Shown here: positions 16,422 to 24,442 of the stretch, piece by piece
How the letters are laid out: each line of letters opens with the position of its first letter
How positions within the stretch are numbered: the stretch's first letter is position 1
Origin: Bacillus massilioanorexius
Lineage (GTDB): Bacteria; Bacillota; Bacilli; Bacillales; DSM-1321
Direction: 5' to 3'
DNA: 45,169 bases
Assembly (NCBI RefSeq): GCF_902374955.1
Contig: NZ_CABKRX010000115.1
Location: 1 to 45,169, forward strand
Notes under the pieces: generated by a model
The model's database searches: none
What the model saw: only the letters and a program-made list of their open reading frames with translations
What the model was told of the DNA's origin: nothing
Position numbers and translations under genes: made by a program

Positions 16422-16598
16422 GTCTGTTTTTTAAAAGATTGTTGCTTTTCAATACGTTCGATTAATAAAAACCAGTGGATAAAAGGACGGTTGAATGAAA
16501 TGTAAAGTGCAAGACTTCCACGAAAAGTGAACATCATAGAGCAAAATTCAACTATATTTACTCCTTGTTAAAAGGCAACAATGTTTGTAAAAACAGCC
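16422..16598 (+). repeat. MITE-like dispersed repeat, copy B
   Basis: A 177-base element with clear terminal inverted repeats. The left end CTGTTTTTTAAAAGATTGTTGC matches the complement of the right end (CTGTTTTTACAAACATTGTTGC) at most positions. Inside, CAATACG, CAGTGGATAAAAGGACGGTTGA and GACTTCCACG align with the copy at 37 kb (CAATGGATAACAGGACGGTTGA). The GC-rich core is degenerate. It carries no coding capacity and lies between ABC-transporter genes. Confidence 0.75.
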
Positions 16599-16682
16599 AT
16601 AAAAAAAGTACTGTTTGGAAATGCATTTCCTTACACCTATGATTGTTTCAATTTATACATCATTTTAGAGAGGAAGAGATAT

Positions 16683-17714
16683 ATGCCTGGAGCAATTTTT
16701 AGTTCGGTTGAAGCAGGAATGATATATGCCATTATGGCACTAGGCGTTTATTTATCATTTAGAATATTAGATTTTCCAGATTTGACGGTTGATGGAAGTT
16801 TCGTTACTGGATCAGCTACAGCCGCTATTTTAATAGTAAATGGATATCATCCATTAATCGCTACACTCGCTGCGTTGGTAGCAGGATTTTTAGCAGGAGT
16901 AGTGACTGGTCTTCTTCATACAAAAGGAAATATTAATCCATTATTATCAGGAATTTTAATGATGATAGCCTTATACTCTATTAATTTGAGAATTATGGGT
17001 AAATCTAATGTTCCGTTATTAACAGAAGATACACTTATGACAAAAATTCGTGATGGATGGTCATCGCTAGGCTTGAATGATGTTGCTAGTAGCATTCTTG
17101 GATCTGTTGGATTAGAAGGGGCAATACCTGCTGGATGGGGTATTTTACTAGTAATGTTAGTTGTAACATTTGTTCTTAAGTTTATTATTGATGCTTTCTT
17201 AAAAACAGAAATAGGCCTTGCACTTCGTGCTACAGGTGATAATGAAAGCATGATTCATAGTTTTTCCGCTAATACAAGTAGTATGAAAGTATTAGGATTA
17301 GGTATTTCAAATGGTTTAGTTGCTTTATCAGGGGGATTAATCGCTCAATACAATGGTTTTAGTGATATTGGAATGGGTATTGGTATGATCGTTATTGGTC
17401 TAGCCTCTGTAATTATTGGTGAAGCTGTTTTTGGAGCTAAAACCATCGTTAGAGCAACATTTGCAGTAATCGGTGGAGCTGTCATTTATCGAATTGTAGT
17501 TTCGCTTGCAATGCAGGTTGAATTCCTTGATACGGGAGATGTAAAGCTGATTACAGCTATTATAGTTATCATTGCCCTTATTCTTCCTAAAGTAATTGAA
17601 AAACAAAAAGCAAGGGGTCGAAAACAACGCAGATTACAAGAATTACAGCTTAATAATGAAACAGCTGTATTTAATGGAGGTGACCAAGTTGCTTCAGCTA
17701 AAACAGATTTATAA
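16683..17714 (+). CDS. ABC transporter permease (BPD_transp_2/LivH-RbsC-like)
   Basis: This is the membrane subunit partner of the preceding lipoprotein and following ATPase. Its 343 residues hold about eight membrane segments, beginning IFSSVEAGMIYAIMALGVYLSF. The LRATGDNESMIHS segment near residue 180 is the cytoplasmic coupling region seen in LivH/RbsC-type permeases. A basic C-terminal tail (KQKARGRKQRRLQ) is cytoplasmic. I start it at ATG 16683, which follows AGAGGAAGAG; upstream in-frame codons from 16581 run into the MITE copy and look accidental. The 3' end overlaps the ATPase gene by 26 bases, indicating translational coupling. Confidence 0.88.
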   Translation: MPGAIFSSVEAGMIYAIMALGVYLSFRILDFPDLTVDGSFVTGSATAAILIVNGYHPLIATLAALVAGFLAGVVTGLLHTKGNINPLLSGILMMIALYSINLRIMGKSNVPLLTEDTLMTKIRDGWSSLGLNDVASSILGSVGLEGAIPAGWGILLVMLVVTFVLKFIIDAFLKTEIGLALRATGDNESMIHSFSANTSSMKVLGLGISNGLVALSGGLIAQYNGFSDIGMGIGMIVIGLASVIIGEAVFGAKTIVRATFAVIGGAVIYRIVVSLAMQVEFLDTGDVKLITAIIVIIALILPKVIEKQKARGRKQRRLQELQLNNETAVFNGGDQVASAKTDL

Positions 17715-18483
17715 AGTATTTAATGAAGGAACGCCAGATGAAAAAATGGCTCTTACAAATATCAATTTGGAATTAGCAAAAGGTGATTTTGTTACAATTA
17801 TAGGTAGTAATGGCGCTGGGAAATCAACATTAATGAATATGGTTTCCGGTAAATTATTTCCTGATATCGGCAGTATTTCAATTGATGGAAAAAATGTCAC
17901 GGGCTTATCCGAACATAAACGTGCTATCGATATAGGCCGAGTATTCCAGGACCCCATGGCGGGAACAGCTCCTACGATGACGATTGAAGAAAATATGGCT
18001 ATTGCCTATTCTCGTAATAAAAAACGCGGTCTTCGATTTGGTGTAACAAAGAAGCGCAAAGATTTCTTTAAAGAAAAATTAGAAACACTTCATCTTGGAT
18101 TAGAAAATCGATTAAATGCTAAGGTTGGTTTACTATCAGGTGGAGAGCGTCAAGCGCTTTCACTGTTAATGGCAACTTTTACTGAGCCAAAAATTCTTTT
18201 ATTAGATGAACATACAGCGGCTCTTGATCCCTCAAGAGCTGAATTAATTACTCAATTAACGAAATCTATTGTAGAAGAGTATCACTTAACAACATTGATG
18301 GTTACTCATAATATGCAGCAAGCTCTTGATTTAGGAAATCGCCTTATTATGATGGATAAGGGTCAAATCATTTTTACAAGCAACGAAAAAGAAAAACAAA
18401 ATCTTACTATTGAAAAATTATTAAACGAATTCCAAAGAATTCGTGGAGAGCAAATGAACAACGATAGAGCAATGCTAGTGTAA
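17689..18483 (+). CDS. ABC transporter ATP-binding protein
   Basis: This is the 264-residue nucleotide-binding subunit of the importer. Walker A GSNGAGKST is near residue 40, the Q-loop is in RVFQDPMAG, the signature is LSGGERQALS, Walker B is ILLLDEHTAALDP, and the switch His is in LMVTHNMQQA. The usual signature LSGGQ reads LSGGE here, and the D-loop begins HTAALD, both common in this family. TTG 17689 is the likely start: GGAGGTGA lies six bases upstream inside the permease gene, and LLQLKQIYKVFNEGT is the normal family start. Reading the frame from 17596 would add a non-homologous tail. Confidence 0.9.
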   Translation: MLQLKQIYKVFNEGTPDEKMALTNINLELAKGDFVTIIGSNGAGKSTLMNMVSGKLFPDIGSISIDGKNVTGLSEHKRAIDIGRVFQDPMAGTAPTMTIEENMAIAYSRNKKRGLRFGVTKKRKDFFKEKLETLHLGLENRLNAKVGLLSGGERQALSLLMATFTEPKILLLDEHTAALDPSRAELITQLTKSIVEEYHLTTLMVTHNMQQALDLGNRLIMMDKGQIIFTSNEKEKQNLTIEKLLNEFQRIRGEQMNNDRAMLV

Positions 18484-18540
18484 TAAGAAAAAACGTCACC
18501 GGTCCTTTTAATGTATTTTCAAAACAGGTAACATTTAAGC

Positions 18541-18589
18541 AAAGGGGCAGTCTCAAAAATGATTAGAATCATTTTGAGACTGCCCCTTT
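18541..18589. terminator. Long palindromic terminator between ABC operon and sco
   Basis: Arms of about 23 bases (AAAGGGGCAGTCTCAAAA...TTTTGAGACTGCCCCTTT) are nearly perfect, with one extra A on the left. They lie between two convergent genes and can terminate both. Confidence 0.9.
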
Positions 18590-18612
18590 ATACGTTATGC
18601 TTTTAAGAGTAT

Positions 18613-19197
18613 TTAAATTTGTTTCATTATTTTTTTGTAAACTTTCTCTTGATCAAAATCTTTTTCGCCCATCCCAAAAACTTCTATTACTTTGTTTTTC
18701 TCATCTAGCAAATAGGTTGCGCTAGAATGAATGAACTGACCTGTACCAGGATCGCGAAACAAGAATTCGAAGCTATCGGTTAATTTTTTTATATCTTCTT
18801 TTTTCCCACTAAGTAGATACCATCCTTTTGTTTTCTCGATATCAAAGGTTTTGGAGTAATGGGTAAGAACTTCTGGAGTATCTCTTTTAGGATCAAATGA
18901 TACTGTTAGAAATTCGACTTTTTTACCGAATACGCCATCTTTGGTTAGTTGATCACGTAATTGCTTCATTTGATAGGTAGTGTTTGGGCAAACATCTGGG
19001 CATTGTGTATACATGAATTCAACCAATCTAATTTTAGGAGATAGATTTTGAAATGTATATGGTTCACCCTTTGGTGTATGTAAAACAACATCTTCGGGAA
19101 AAGCCATTTTTGACTGCTTGTATCCGGTAAAATAATAAATGCCGGACCCGATTCCAATTATTAATAATGTGAAAAAAGTAATATAAAGCTTTTTCAT
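18613..19197 (-). CDS. Sco1/SenC-family copper chaperone
   Basis: This is a 194-residue thioredoxin-fold protein anchored by one N-terminal membrane segment (residues about 5-24), with the domain outside the membrane. No lipobox Cys is present, unlike many Sco lipoproteins. The copper-binding set is complete: Cys66 and Cys70 in CPDVCP and His157 in FIHSSATY. SFDPKRDTPEVL is the conserved second block. Sco proteins deliver copper to, or reduce, the CuA site of cytochrome c oxidase. No oxidase gene is nearby, so this may be a stand-alone or second paralogue of the genome's main Sco (YpmQ in B. subtilis). GGTGGAG precedes the ATG. Confidence 0.9.
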   Translation of the reverse strand: MKKLYITFFTLLIIGIGSGIYYFTGYKQSKMAFPEDVVLHTPKGEPYTFQNLSPKIRLVEFMYTQCPDVCPNTTYQMKQLRDQLTKDGVFGKKVEFLTVSFDPKRDTPEVLTHYSKTFDIEKTKGWYLLSGKKEDIKKLTDSFEFLFRDPGTGQFIHSSATYLLDEKNKVIEVFGMGEKDFDQEKVYKKIMKQI

Positions 19198-19420
19198 TTC
19201 TCCACCCCGATTCCAATCTATACGTTGCTACATGATATATTAATCATACAACACATCCTATTGGTAAAGAGTGATAAAATAGGTAAAACATTGAAATTTA
19301 TATGAATTTTTCCGGTTTGGTAGTAGGAAAAAAGAAAAGCGAATCTTGCTATTAGGTTCTAATTTTTCTGTTTAGTACTACAATAATAAGGAGGCTTGTA
19401 TACAGTGGGGAGGAAAATAT

Positions 19421-20695
19421 ATGATTAAATCCGTAAGAACGTCTATTGGAATATATATATGCACGATTATATTGGTATATTTATATATATTTCACTTATC
19501 TGATACCTCAATTCCTTTAGACTATCAGAATACAAGTGCCGATTCAGCTACATTTATGAATGAAAAGCAGCTTTTATTAAGTGAACAATTTTCTCAGATT
19601 AAAAATTTCTTGTACTTTATCGAGACGCCATTTGAATGGTTATTTTACTTTTTAATTTTAGCAGTCGGTCTTTCTGATAAAATGATGAAATCGTCCCTAG
19701 CTATATCTTCTAAATCTATAATTCAAAAGCTTATTTACTTTTTTTATTTGTCCTTACTTTCTTTTGTAGCTTTTTTTCCTTTTAATTATGTAAGCTATTA
19801 TTTGTCTGAAAAATATGGACTAGCAACGCAGTCATTTTCACTTTGGATGAAGGATGAACTGATCGATTTTTGGGTGAATTTTGGAATTATGTTTTTGGTT
19901 GTTTTAGTGTTTTATTATTTTGTTAATAAAAGTGTGAAACGATGGTGGCTGTATCTTTGGGTATTATCCATTCCTTTTATGTTGTTCTTTATGTTTGTTA
20001 AGCCAGTTGTTATTGATCCACTTTATAATGACTTTTATCCGTTAAAGAATAAAGAGCTTGAAGCGAAAATATTAGCTCTTGCTGAGGAAGCGAATATTCC
20101 TGCAGAACATGTATTTGAAGTAAATATGGCATCTAAAACAAATACGATGAATGCTTATGTTACAGGGATTGGTTCTAATTCTCGTATTGTTTTATGGGAT
20201 ACAACCTTAAATAAGTTAGATGACGATGAAATATTGTTTATTATGGCTCACGAGATGGCACATTACGTAGAAAAACATATCTATATCGGAATTGCTTTAT
20301 ATGCATTATTTGGTTTCGTAGGATTGTGGTTAACAGCTAAATTAATGGAGTTTGTAATGAAAAGGTGGGGTACACATCTTCATATAACTTCTATGAATAG
20401 TCTATCTTCGCTTCCTTTATTTTTATGTGTTTTATCTTTATTAACATTTCTCTCTAGTCCGTTAGATAATAGTATTTCTCGTTACCAAGAAAGCCGTGCT
20501 GATCACTATGCGATAAAAATGACTGAAGATCAAGATGCTGCTGTGAATACTTTTCAAGAACTAGCTAAATCATCATTAAGCCAAGTCAATCCACCGTGGT
20601 TAGTGAAGATTTTTCGCTATGGCCATCCAACGATGTTAGAAAGAATTTCAACTCTAGATAACTACAAAAGTGAACATAAGAAAGTGGATAAGTAA
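19421..20695 (+). CDS. yhfN: M48-family membrane metalloprotease (YhfN, Ste24-like)
   Basis: This is a 424-residue polytopic zinc protease resembling CAAX prenyl protease 1. N-terminal membrane segments occur near residues 8-25, 65-83, 102-125, 150-168 and 175-194. The zinc site is His277-Glu278-x-x-His281 in MAHEMAHYV, with a third ligand Glu357 in SRYQESRADHYA. The KTNTMNAYVTGIG substrate-groove segment precedes it. Bacteria lack prenylated CAAX substrates, so the real role is probably membrane-protein quality control or peptide processing. Size and place match B. subtilis YhfN. GGGGAGGAAAA precedes the ATG. It ends in a bidirectional terminator shared with the IDEAL-domain gene. Confidence 0.9.
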   Translation: MIKSVRTSIGIYICTIILVYLYIFHLSDTSIPLDYQNTSADSATFMNEKQLLLSEQFSQIKNFLYFIETPFEWLFYFLILAVGLSDKMMKSSLAISSKSIIQKLIYFFYLSLLSFVAFFPFNYVSYYLSEKYGLATQSFSLWMKDELIDFWVNFGIMFLVVLVFYYFVNKSVKRWWLYLWVLSIPFMLFFMFVKPVVIDPLYNDFYPLKNKELEAKILALAEEANIPAEHVFEVNMASKTNTMNAYVTGIGSNSRIVLWDTTLNKLDDDEILFIMAHEMAHYVEKHIYIGIALYALFGFVGLWLTAKLMEFVMKRWGTHLHITSMNSLSSLPLFLCVLSLLTFLSSPLDNSISRYQESRADHYAIKMTEDQDAAVNTFQELAKSSLSQVNPPWLVKIFRYGHPTMLERISTLDNYKSEHKKVDK

Positions 20696-20737
20696 CAGGT
20701 ATTGTTAACATGCTTGATTAAACAGTTAAATACAAAG

Positions 20738-20773
20738 AAAAAAGGCAATCTCAAAAGGTGAGATTGCCTTTTT
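20738..20773. terminator. Bidirectional terminator between yhfN and the IDEAL-domain gene
   Basis: AAAAAAGGCAATCTCA pairs with TGAGATTGCCTTTTT around a 5-base loop, flanked by A and T runs on each side. It shares the AAGGC..TCTCAAAA arm type with the palindrome at 18541. Confidence 0.92.
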
Positions 20774-20779
20774 CATGTA

Positions 20780-21019
20780 TTAAGTTCCGAATTGCTTAGT
20801 AAGTGCAATTAAATCTTTACTATACTGGTAAAAAAGTTTTTCATTTCTTTGATCTAGAGCTTCATCAATTTTCAAAAGCAATTTTTCTTTCTCACTTTTC
20901 AGAAGAGCTTCTTGAAGGATCATATCGACGTAGAGTTCAGACATATAAGTTTCTTTTCCTAAATGCTTGTGCATTGCTGAGGATTTCATCTTTTCTGTGT
21001 ATGATTGTTCATGATTCAT
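20780..21019 (-). CDS. IDEAL-domain protein (YhzC-like)
   Basis: This is a 79-residue protein. Residues about 26-65 form an IDEAL domain, a short helical domain named for its motif and found in small Bacillus proteins: LYVDMILQEALLKSEKEKLL is followed by KIDEALDQRNEKLFYQYSKDL. No catalytic residues are present. The gene is divergent from comK, and a small gene (yhzC) sits beside comK in B. subtilis, so I suggest it is the same gene, though not firmly. AGGGGTGATG precedes the ATG. The domain's function is unknown to me. Confidence 0.8.
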   Translation of the reverse strand: MNHEQSYTEKMKSSAMHKHLGKETYMSELYVDMILQEALLKSEKEKLLLKIDEALDQRNEKLFYQYSKDLIALTKQFGT

Positions 21020-21095
21020 GAAGCATCACCCCTAAGACCTTTTTATAACTATACAGAATTTTCAGATAAAAATCAACTATAAAAATTAGAAAATT

Positions 21096-21108
21096 AAAAT
21101 TAAATTTT
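21096..21108. promoter_or_regulatory. AT-box (AAAA-N5-TTTT) upstream of comK
   Basis: AAAATTAAATTTT matches the AAAA-N5-TTTT half of a ComK K-box. A second properly oriented box at the usual 8-, 18- or 31-base spacing was not found, so this is at best half a site. Confidence 0.35.
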
Positions 21109-21129
21109 TTAAACCTTCTTAGTAGGCGA

Positions 21130-21155
21130 TGTTGATTATTATTGTTGATTATTAT
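21130..21155 (+). repeat. Tandem 13-bp repeat in the comK promoter region
   Basis: TGTTGATTATTAT occurs twice without a gap. The first copy supplies a TTGATT -35-like element with TTTATA 17 bases on (21155-21160), so the pair probably overlaps the comK promoter and could be a double binding site for a regulator. Confidence 0.7.
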
Positions 21156-21310
21156 TTATAAGAAGTGAAGGAGCAAAATAGCGAGATGAATGAGGAAGAA
21201 GCTATATAGAGGTTTTCTTATTTATGAATTTTTAGTGAAAAAATCCTACTAAAGTCCAATTTATGGTATTTTATATGTGGTGGTAAAAATTGTAATGAAA
21301 GGGTGGTTAT

Positions 21311-21883
21311 GTGAGGCAAGCAGAAGAAACCGTAAAGATCATTTCAAATGAGGAAATGAAGCATTGGATGGAGAGTGCAGTTTTGGTTGAAGATTATGAG
21401 ATTAACCCGAACACATTGTATGTTAGACCAATTGTGTTTAAAGGAGAGTTCTATTCTTTTGTACTTGAATCAGATGGAGGAGAATATATTACTCCATGTA
21501 AACCCATTGATGTGGTGAAAAGAAGCTGCGAATTTTTTGGTTATGATTATGAAGGGCAGAGAAAAGGGACAAAGTCATTAACCGGATATACTCATAAAGC
21601 TCCCATCGAAATTGAAAGAGCATTTTCAATCTTTGTTTTTCCTACAACCTCTCCAGAAAGAGATCATTGTATGTGGATTTCACATGCTCATGTAGACAGT
21701 TTTGCGAAAAATAATCCAAGAGAGACGATTGTCACCTTTAGAAATAAGCGTAAGCTTAGATTATCTGTTTCTTATGGTACATTTGAGACCCAATTAGCCC
21801 GTACAGCCATATTAAAAACAAAAAAAGATCGTGTTATCTTAGAAACGGGCAGAAAATATCAATTATCCTCTAATAGTGAATGA
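21311..21883 (+). CDS. comK: Competence transcription factor ComK
   Basis: This 190-residue homologue of the master regulator of DNA uptake binds AT-box pairs and activates the late competence genes and its own promoter. Blocks shared with B. subtilis ComK include PIDVVKRSCEFFGYDYEGQRKGT, THKAPIEIE, IFVFPTTSPERDHCMWISHAHV and RNKRKLRLSVSYGTFETQLARTAILKTK. Length is close to the 192 of B. subtilis, but the N-terminus is longer and the C-terminus ends soon after the DNA-binding core, lacking most of the last ~25 residues that in B. subtilis are used by MecA/ClpCP. The start is GTG 21311, seven bases after AAAGGGTGG. An ATG overlapping it out of frame reads straight into TGA. Confidence 0.88.
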   Translation: MRQAEETVKIISNEEMKHWMESAVLVEDYEINPNTLYVRPIVFKGEFYSFVLESDGGEYITPCKPIDVVKRSCEFFGYDYEGQRKGTKSLTGYTHKAPIEIERAFSIFVFPTTSPERDHCMWISHAHVDSFAKNNPRETIVTFRNKRKLRLSVSYGTFETQLARTAILKTKKDRVILETGRKYQLSSNSE

Positions 21884-22822
21884 CAGCAGCTATTACTCCA
21901 TAAAAGAATAACATCTTAATTACCTCGTCGTTTTTCTCCTCAAAAAATGTATAATTTCTGATGAATGGGAAAAAGAAGAAATTTGAATAGGATCGTGGAT
22001 GAAAAAAGTTACTATCAATTAGCAGATAGATGGCTTATACAATCAAACCACGGTCTTTTTTTCTGGATTCAATTAACTTCTTAGGTTGTTGATGTTCAAT
22101 GTAAATATGAAAGCTGAAGGCGTTCAAAAAGAAAAATAGGATGGATACCCTTTTACATTTTATTCTTGAATAAAACACAAAGAGTAAAATAAGACAAAAC
22201 ATATGACAAAGCCATAACAACCACTTCTTTTGGAAAGTAAGGAAGCACTCAGATAAAACGTGTCGATAATATTAAGTGCAGGAGACTTTGAATAAAAAAT
22301 CACTTTTTAGATAGCTCTTCACTACAGAATAATAATTCATTTAATGTATACGGTAATACCAAATAAGATTCTACGATTGTTTTACTCATAGAAGATGCTT
22401 CAATCACGATAATTGACACTACCAGCTTAACTTCAATAAACTAATTAATTAAAAAGGATAGGTTTTATTGTTAATAATGGCTCTAATCCATTTGGAAGGG
22501 TATAGCTAAGTCGCCTATTCTTTGAGGTCTAGTCTTTCTTACTTCACTTTCAGGATTCTTATGGATTTCTGCTCATTATTTTTATTAGAGATTCACAGAA
22601 AACGGTGATTGATTAGAACGTAAGCAAGAATACTACATCTACATGAAAGAAGTTTTAGTTTCTATATAAATGTTTCTTCTTTTTATAAAATAATTTATGT
22701 ATTATTAAAGATAGAAATACTTTTTAGTTGTAGGATTTATGTATGGCTATTTAAGTAGGTTTTATAGGATATTCGTACCAATCGACTTAGAAGGAAATTC
22801 AGCTGATATTAAGGAGCTTCTT
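21884..22822. other. Long gene-free, apparently decayed region after comK
   Basis: No frame longer than about 60 codons has a plausible ribosome binding site. GATCGTGG (about 21991) and CCACGGTC followed by seven Ts (about 22048-22062) form a long-looped hairpin, possibly a terminator. On the minus strand, 22303-22392 encodes a 29-residue peptide, SKTIVESYLVLPYTLNELL and onward, that looks protein-like but has no good start signal; it may be a gene remnant. The B. subtilis order has several yhj genes here, so erosion is likely. Confidence 0.4.
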
Positions 22823-23467
22823 ATGGATCTAGATAGTTTGAAAGAATTAATCACACAAGATAATATTTTAAAACTAATTGAGAGTTATAAAGCTTTTGGA
22901 CCAATTCCAGGTATTTTACTTCCTTTTGTTGAAGCTTTTTTACCTTTTCTACCATTGTTTGTTTTTGTAATAGCTAATACAAATGCTTTCGGTTTATGGA
23001 TTGGTTTTCTTTTAACATGGATTGGGTCGTCATTGGGGGCTATCATGGTGTTTCTGGTCGTTAGAAAGTATGGCCATACGAAAATCCTTTCTTTTATAAA
23101 ACGAAATAAGCAAGTAACGAAATTAACGAAATGGTTAGATGTTCATGGGTTTGGACCGATGTTTATTATGCTTTGCTTTCCATTTACTCCTTCTGCAGTA
23201 GTTAATATAGTAGCTGGTTTGTCTCGAATTAGTCGCGTGCAATATACATTTGCAGTGCTCGCAGGTAAATTAGTTATGATTTTCACTATAAGCTTTGTTG
23301 GACATGACTTACAAGCACTACTTACGAAGCCAATGAGAACAGCTATTGTGTTAGTTGTTATTTTTATTCTTTGGTATGTTGGAAGAAGAATAGAAGTAAG
23401 CTTAAATAGAGACATTGAATCTAAAGTGAAAAAAAGACAGAGAGAAAAGGAAAGCGTGGAGGAATAG
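22823..23467 (+). CDS. yhjE: DedA/SNARE-associated-type membrane protein YhjE
   Basis: This is a 214-residue membrane protein of the TVP38/TMEM64 (VTT/DedA) family. Features visible are the re-entrant segment ending in the conserved GxxxG-like turn (WIGSSLGAIMVFLVVRKYG), then FGPMFIMLCFPFTPSAVVNIVAGLSRI with the conserved F/PxxP and AG residues, and a basic C-terminal tail. The family is linked to membrane homeostasis and lipid scrambling; the specific substrate is unknown. I start at ATG 22823, which has AAGGAG six bases upstream. An ATG at 22739 gives an extension without a ribosome binding site. It ends one base before sipV, so the pair is an operon, as in B. subtilis. Confidence 0.85.
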   Translation: MDLDSLKELITQDNILKLIESYKAFGPIPGILLPFVEAFLPFLPLFVFVIANTNAFGLWIGFLLTWIGSSLGAIMVFLVVRKYGHTKILSFIKRNKQVTKLTKWLDVHGFGPMFIMLCFPFTPSAVVNIVAGLSRISRVQYTFAVLAGKLVMIFTISFVGHDLQALLTKPMRTAIVLVVIFILWYVGRRIEVSLNRDIESKVKKRQREKESVEE

Positions 23468-23468
23468 A

Positions 23469-24023
23469 GTGTCTGAAAGTAAGAAAAACATACTCGCTGA
23501 ATGGCTGAAGGCTGGAGTATTGGGCATCATTCTTATTTTATTTATTCGAACTTTTATTTTTTCGAGTTATGATGTAGATGGTATATCTATGCAACCTACA
23601 CTTCAAGATGGAGATAAATTGATTGTAAATAAATTAAGCTATGAGTTCAGTAGTTTCTCTCGTTTTGATGTGATTGTCTTTCATCACTCAAGTGATGAAG
23701 ATTTCGTAAAGAGAGTAATTGGACTTCCAGGGGATTCTATTCAATATGAGGATGATCAACTAATAGTGAACGGCAAAAAGATTGAGGAACCATTTTTACC
23801 AAAAAAGCATCATCTTTTATTAGGACAAAAAGAAACGGGAGATTTTAGTTTGAAAGAAATTACTGGCAAAGATCGGGTTCCGGATAATTGTTTATTCGTT
23901 ATGGGAGATAATCGTTTAGGTAGTTTCGATAGTAGACATTTTGGATTTGTTTCAATGGATCAAGTTGTGGGAAAAGTAAACGTACGCTATTGGCCCTTAG
24001 ATGAATTTTATATAGAACTATAA
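23469..24023 (+). CDS. sipV: Type I signal peptidase (SipV-like)
   Basis: This enzyme cleaves signal peptides from exported proteins on the outer membrane face. The 184-residue protein has one N-terminal membrane anchor (about 14-32, GVLGIILILFIRTFIF). The catalytic Ser40 lies in DGISMQPTL and the general base Lys81 in EDFVKRVIGLPGD. The VMGDNRLGSFDSRHFG block closes the active site. This Ser/Lys dyad form is the ordinary bacterial (P-type) enzyme, unlike the ER-type SipW. The start is GTG 23469, one base after the yhjE stop, with GGAGGAATAG overlapping the end of yhjE. SipV is assigned by neighbourhood; SipS/SipT paralogues have similar sequence. Confidence 0.92.
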   Translation: MSESKKNILAEWLKAGVLGIILILFIRTFIFSSYDVDGISMQPTLQDGDKLIVNKLSYEFSSFSRFDVIVFHHSSDEDFVKRVIGLPGDSIQYEDDQLIVNGKKIEEPFLPKKHHLLLGQKETGDFSLKEITGKDRVPDNCLFVMGDNRLGSFDSRHFGFVSMDQVVGKVNVRYWPLDEFYIEL

Positions 24024-24064
24024 CGAGGTTAACGGGCGATTAGATTCGATCTGTTTACCTCGTT
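24022..24064 (+). terminator. Hairpin after sipV
   Basis: AACGAGGTtAAC pairs with GTTtACCTCGTT around a long loop, directly at the sipV stop. The following ACTTTATG is only weakly T-rich. Confidence 0.6.
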
Positions 24065-24149
24065 ACTTTATGTAAGAGAGGAATGGTTATTTAGCTAGAC
24101 CAATTTATAAAAGGTGTTTTAAATAAGTTAGCTGAACAAGATCTTTTTA

Positions 24150-24280
24150 AGAGGGATTTGATTGAAGCGTAAGGGAGAAACTCTTGTGAGAGGACTCCAC
24201 AGGTGCTTACGTCGTGGAGGTTCACAGACAGTTTCGTAGAAAGAGATCATCGTGAAGGGGATTCTAATTGATACTTATAC
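24150..24280 (+). repeat. MITE-like dispersed repeat, copy D (degenerate)
   Basis: Core blocks in the family order are TTGATTGAAGCGTAAGGGAG, GACTCCACAGGTGCTTACG, GTGGAGGTTCACAGACAG and GTAGAAAGAG. The CGT..CG and CTCC..GGAG arms pair locally. The terminal inverted repeats are not clear. It lies in the 419-base gap between sipV and addB, which holds no gene. Confidence 0.6.
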
Positions 24281-24442
24281 TTTTGTTATTAAGTAACAAA
24301 GATTGTGAACAGGAATGCGTGTTTACAAATAATAATATATAACACTTGATCGTCTGTATATCATAAGTAACTCGAATGAAAAGGCGTTTCAAGAAATAAG
24401 ATAACATCTAAAGACAATAAATGGGTAGAGGGAGCTGTAATT

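Noticed and set aside
16267..16452. 61-codon minus-strand frame in the ABC operon gap
   Set aside because: It runs through the palindrome and the MITE end and has no start signal.
16581..16682. Longer permease start at 16581
   Set aside because: The extension begins inside the MITE right end and lacks a ribosome binding site; ATG 16683 has one and matches the family start.
22035..22220. 61-codon minus-strand frame with hydrophobic residues
   Set aside because: No ribosome binding site precedes it and it looks like AT-rich noise in the eroded interval.
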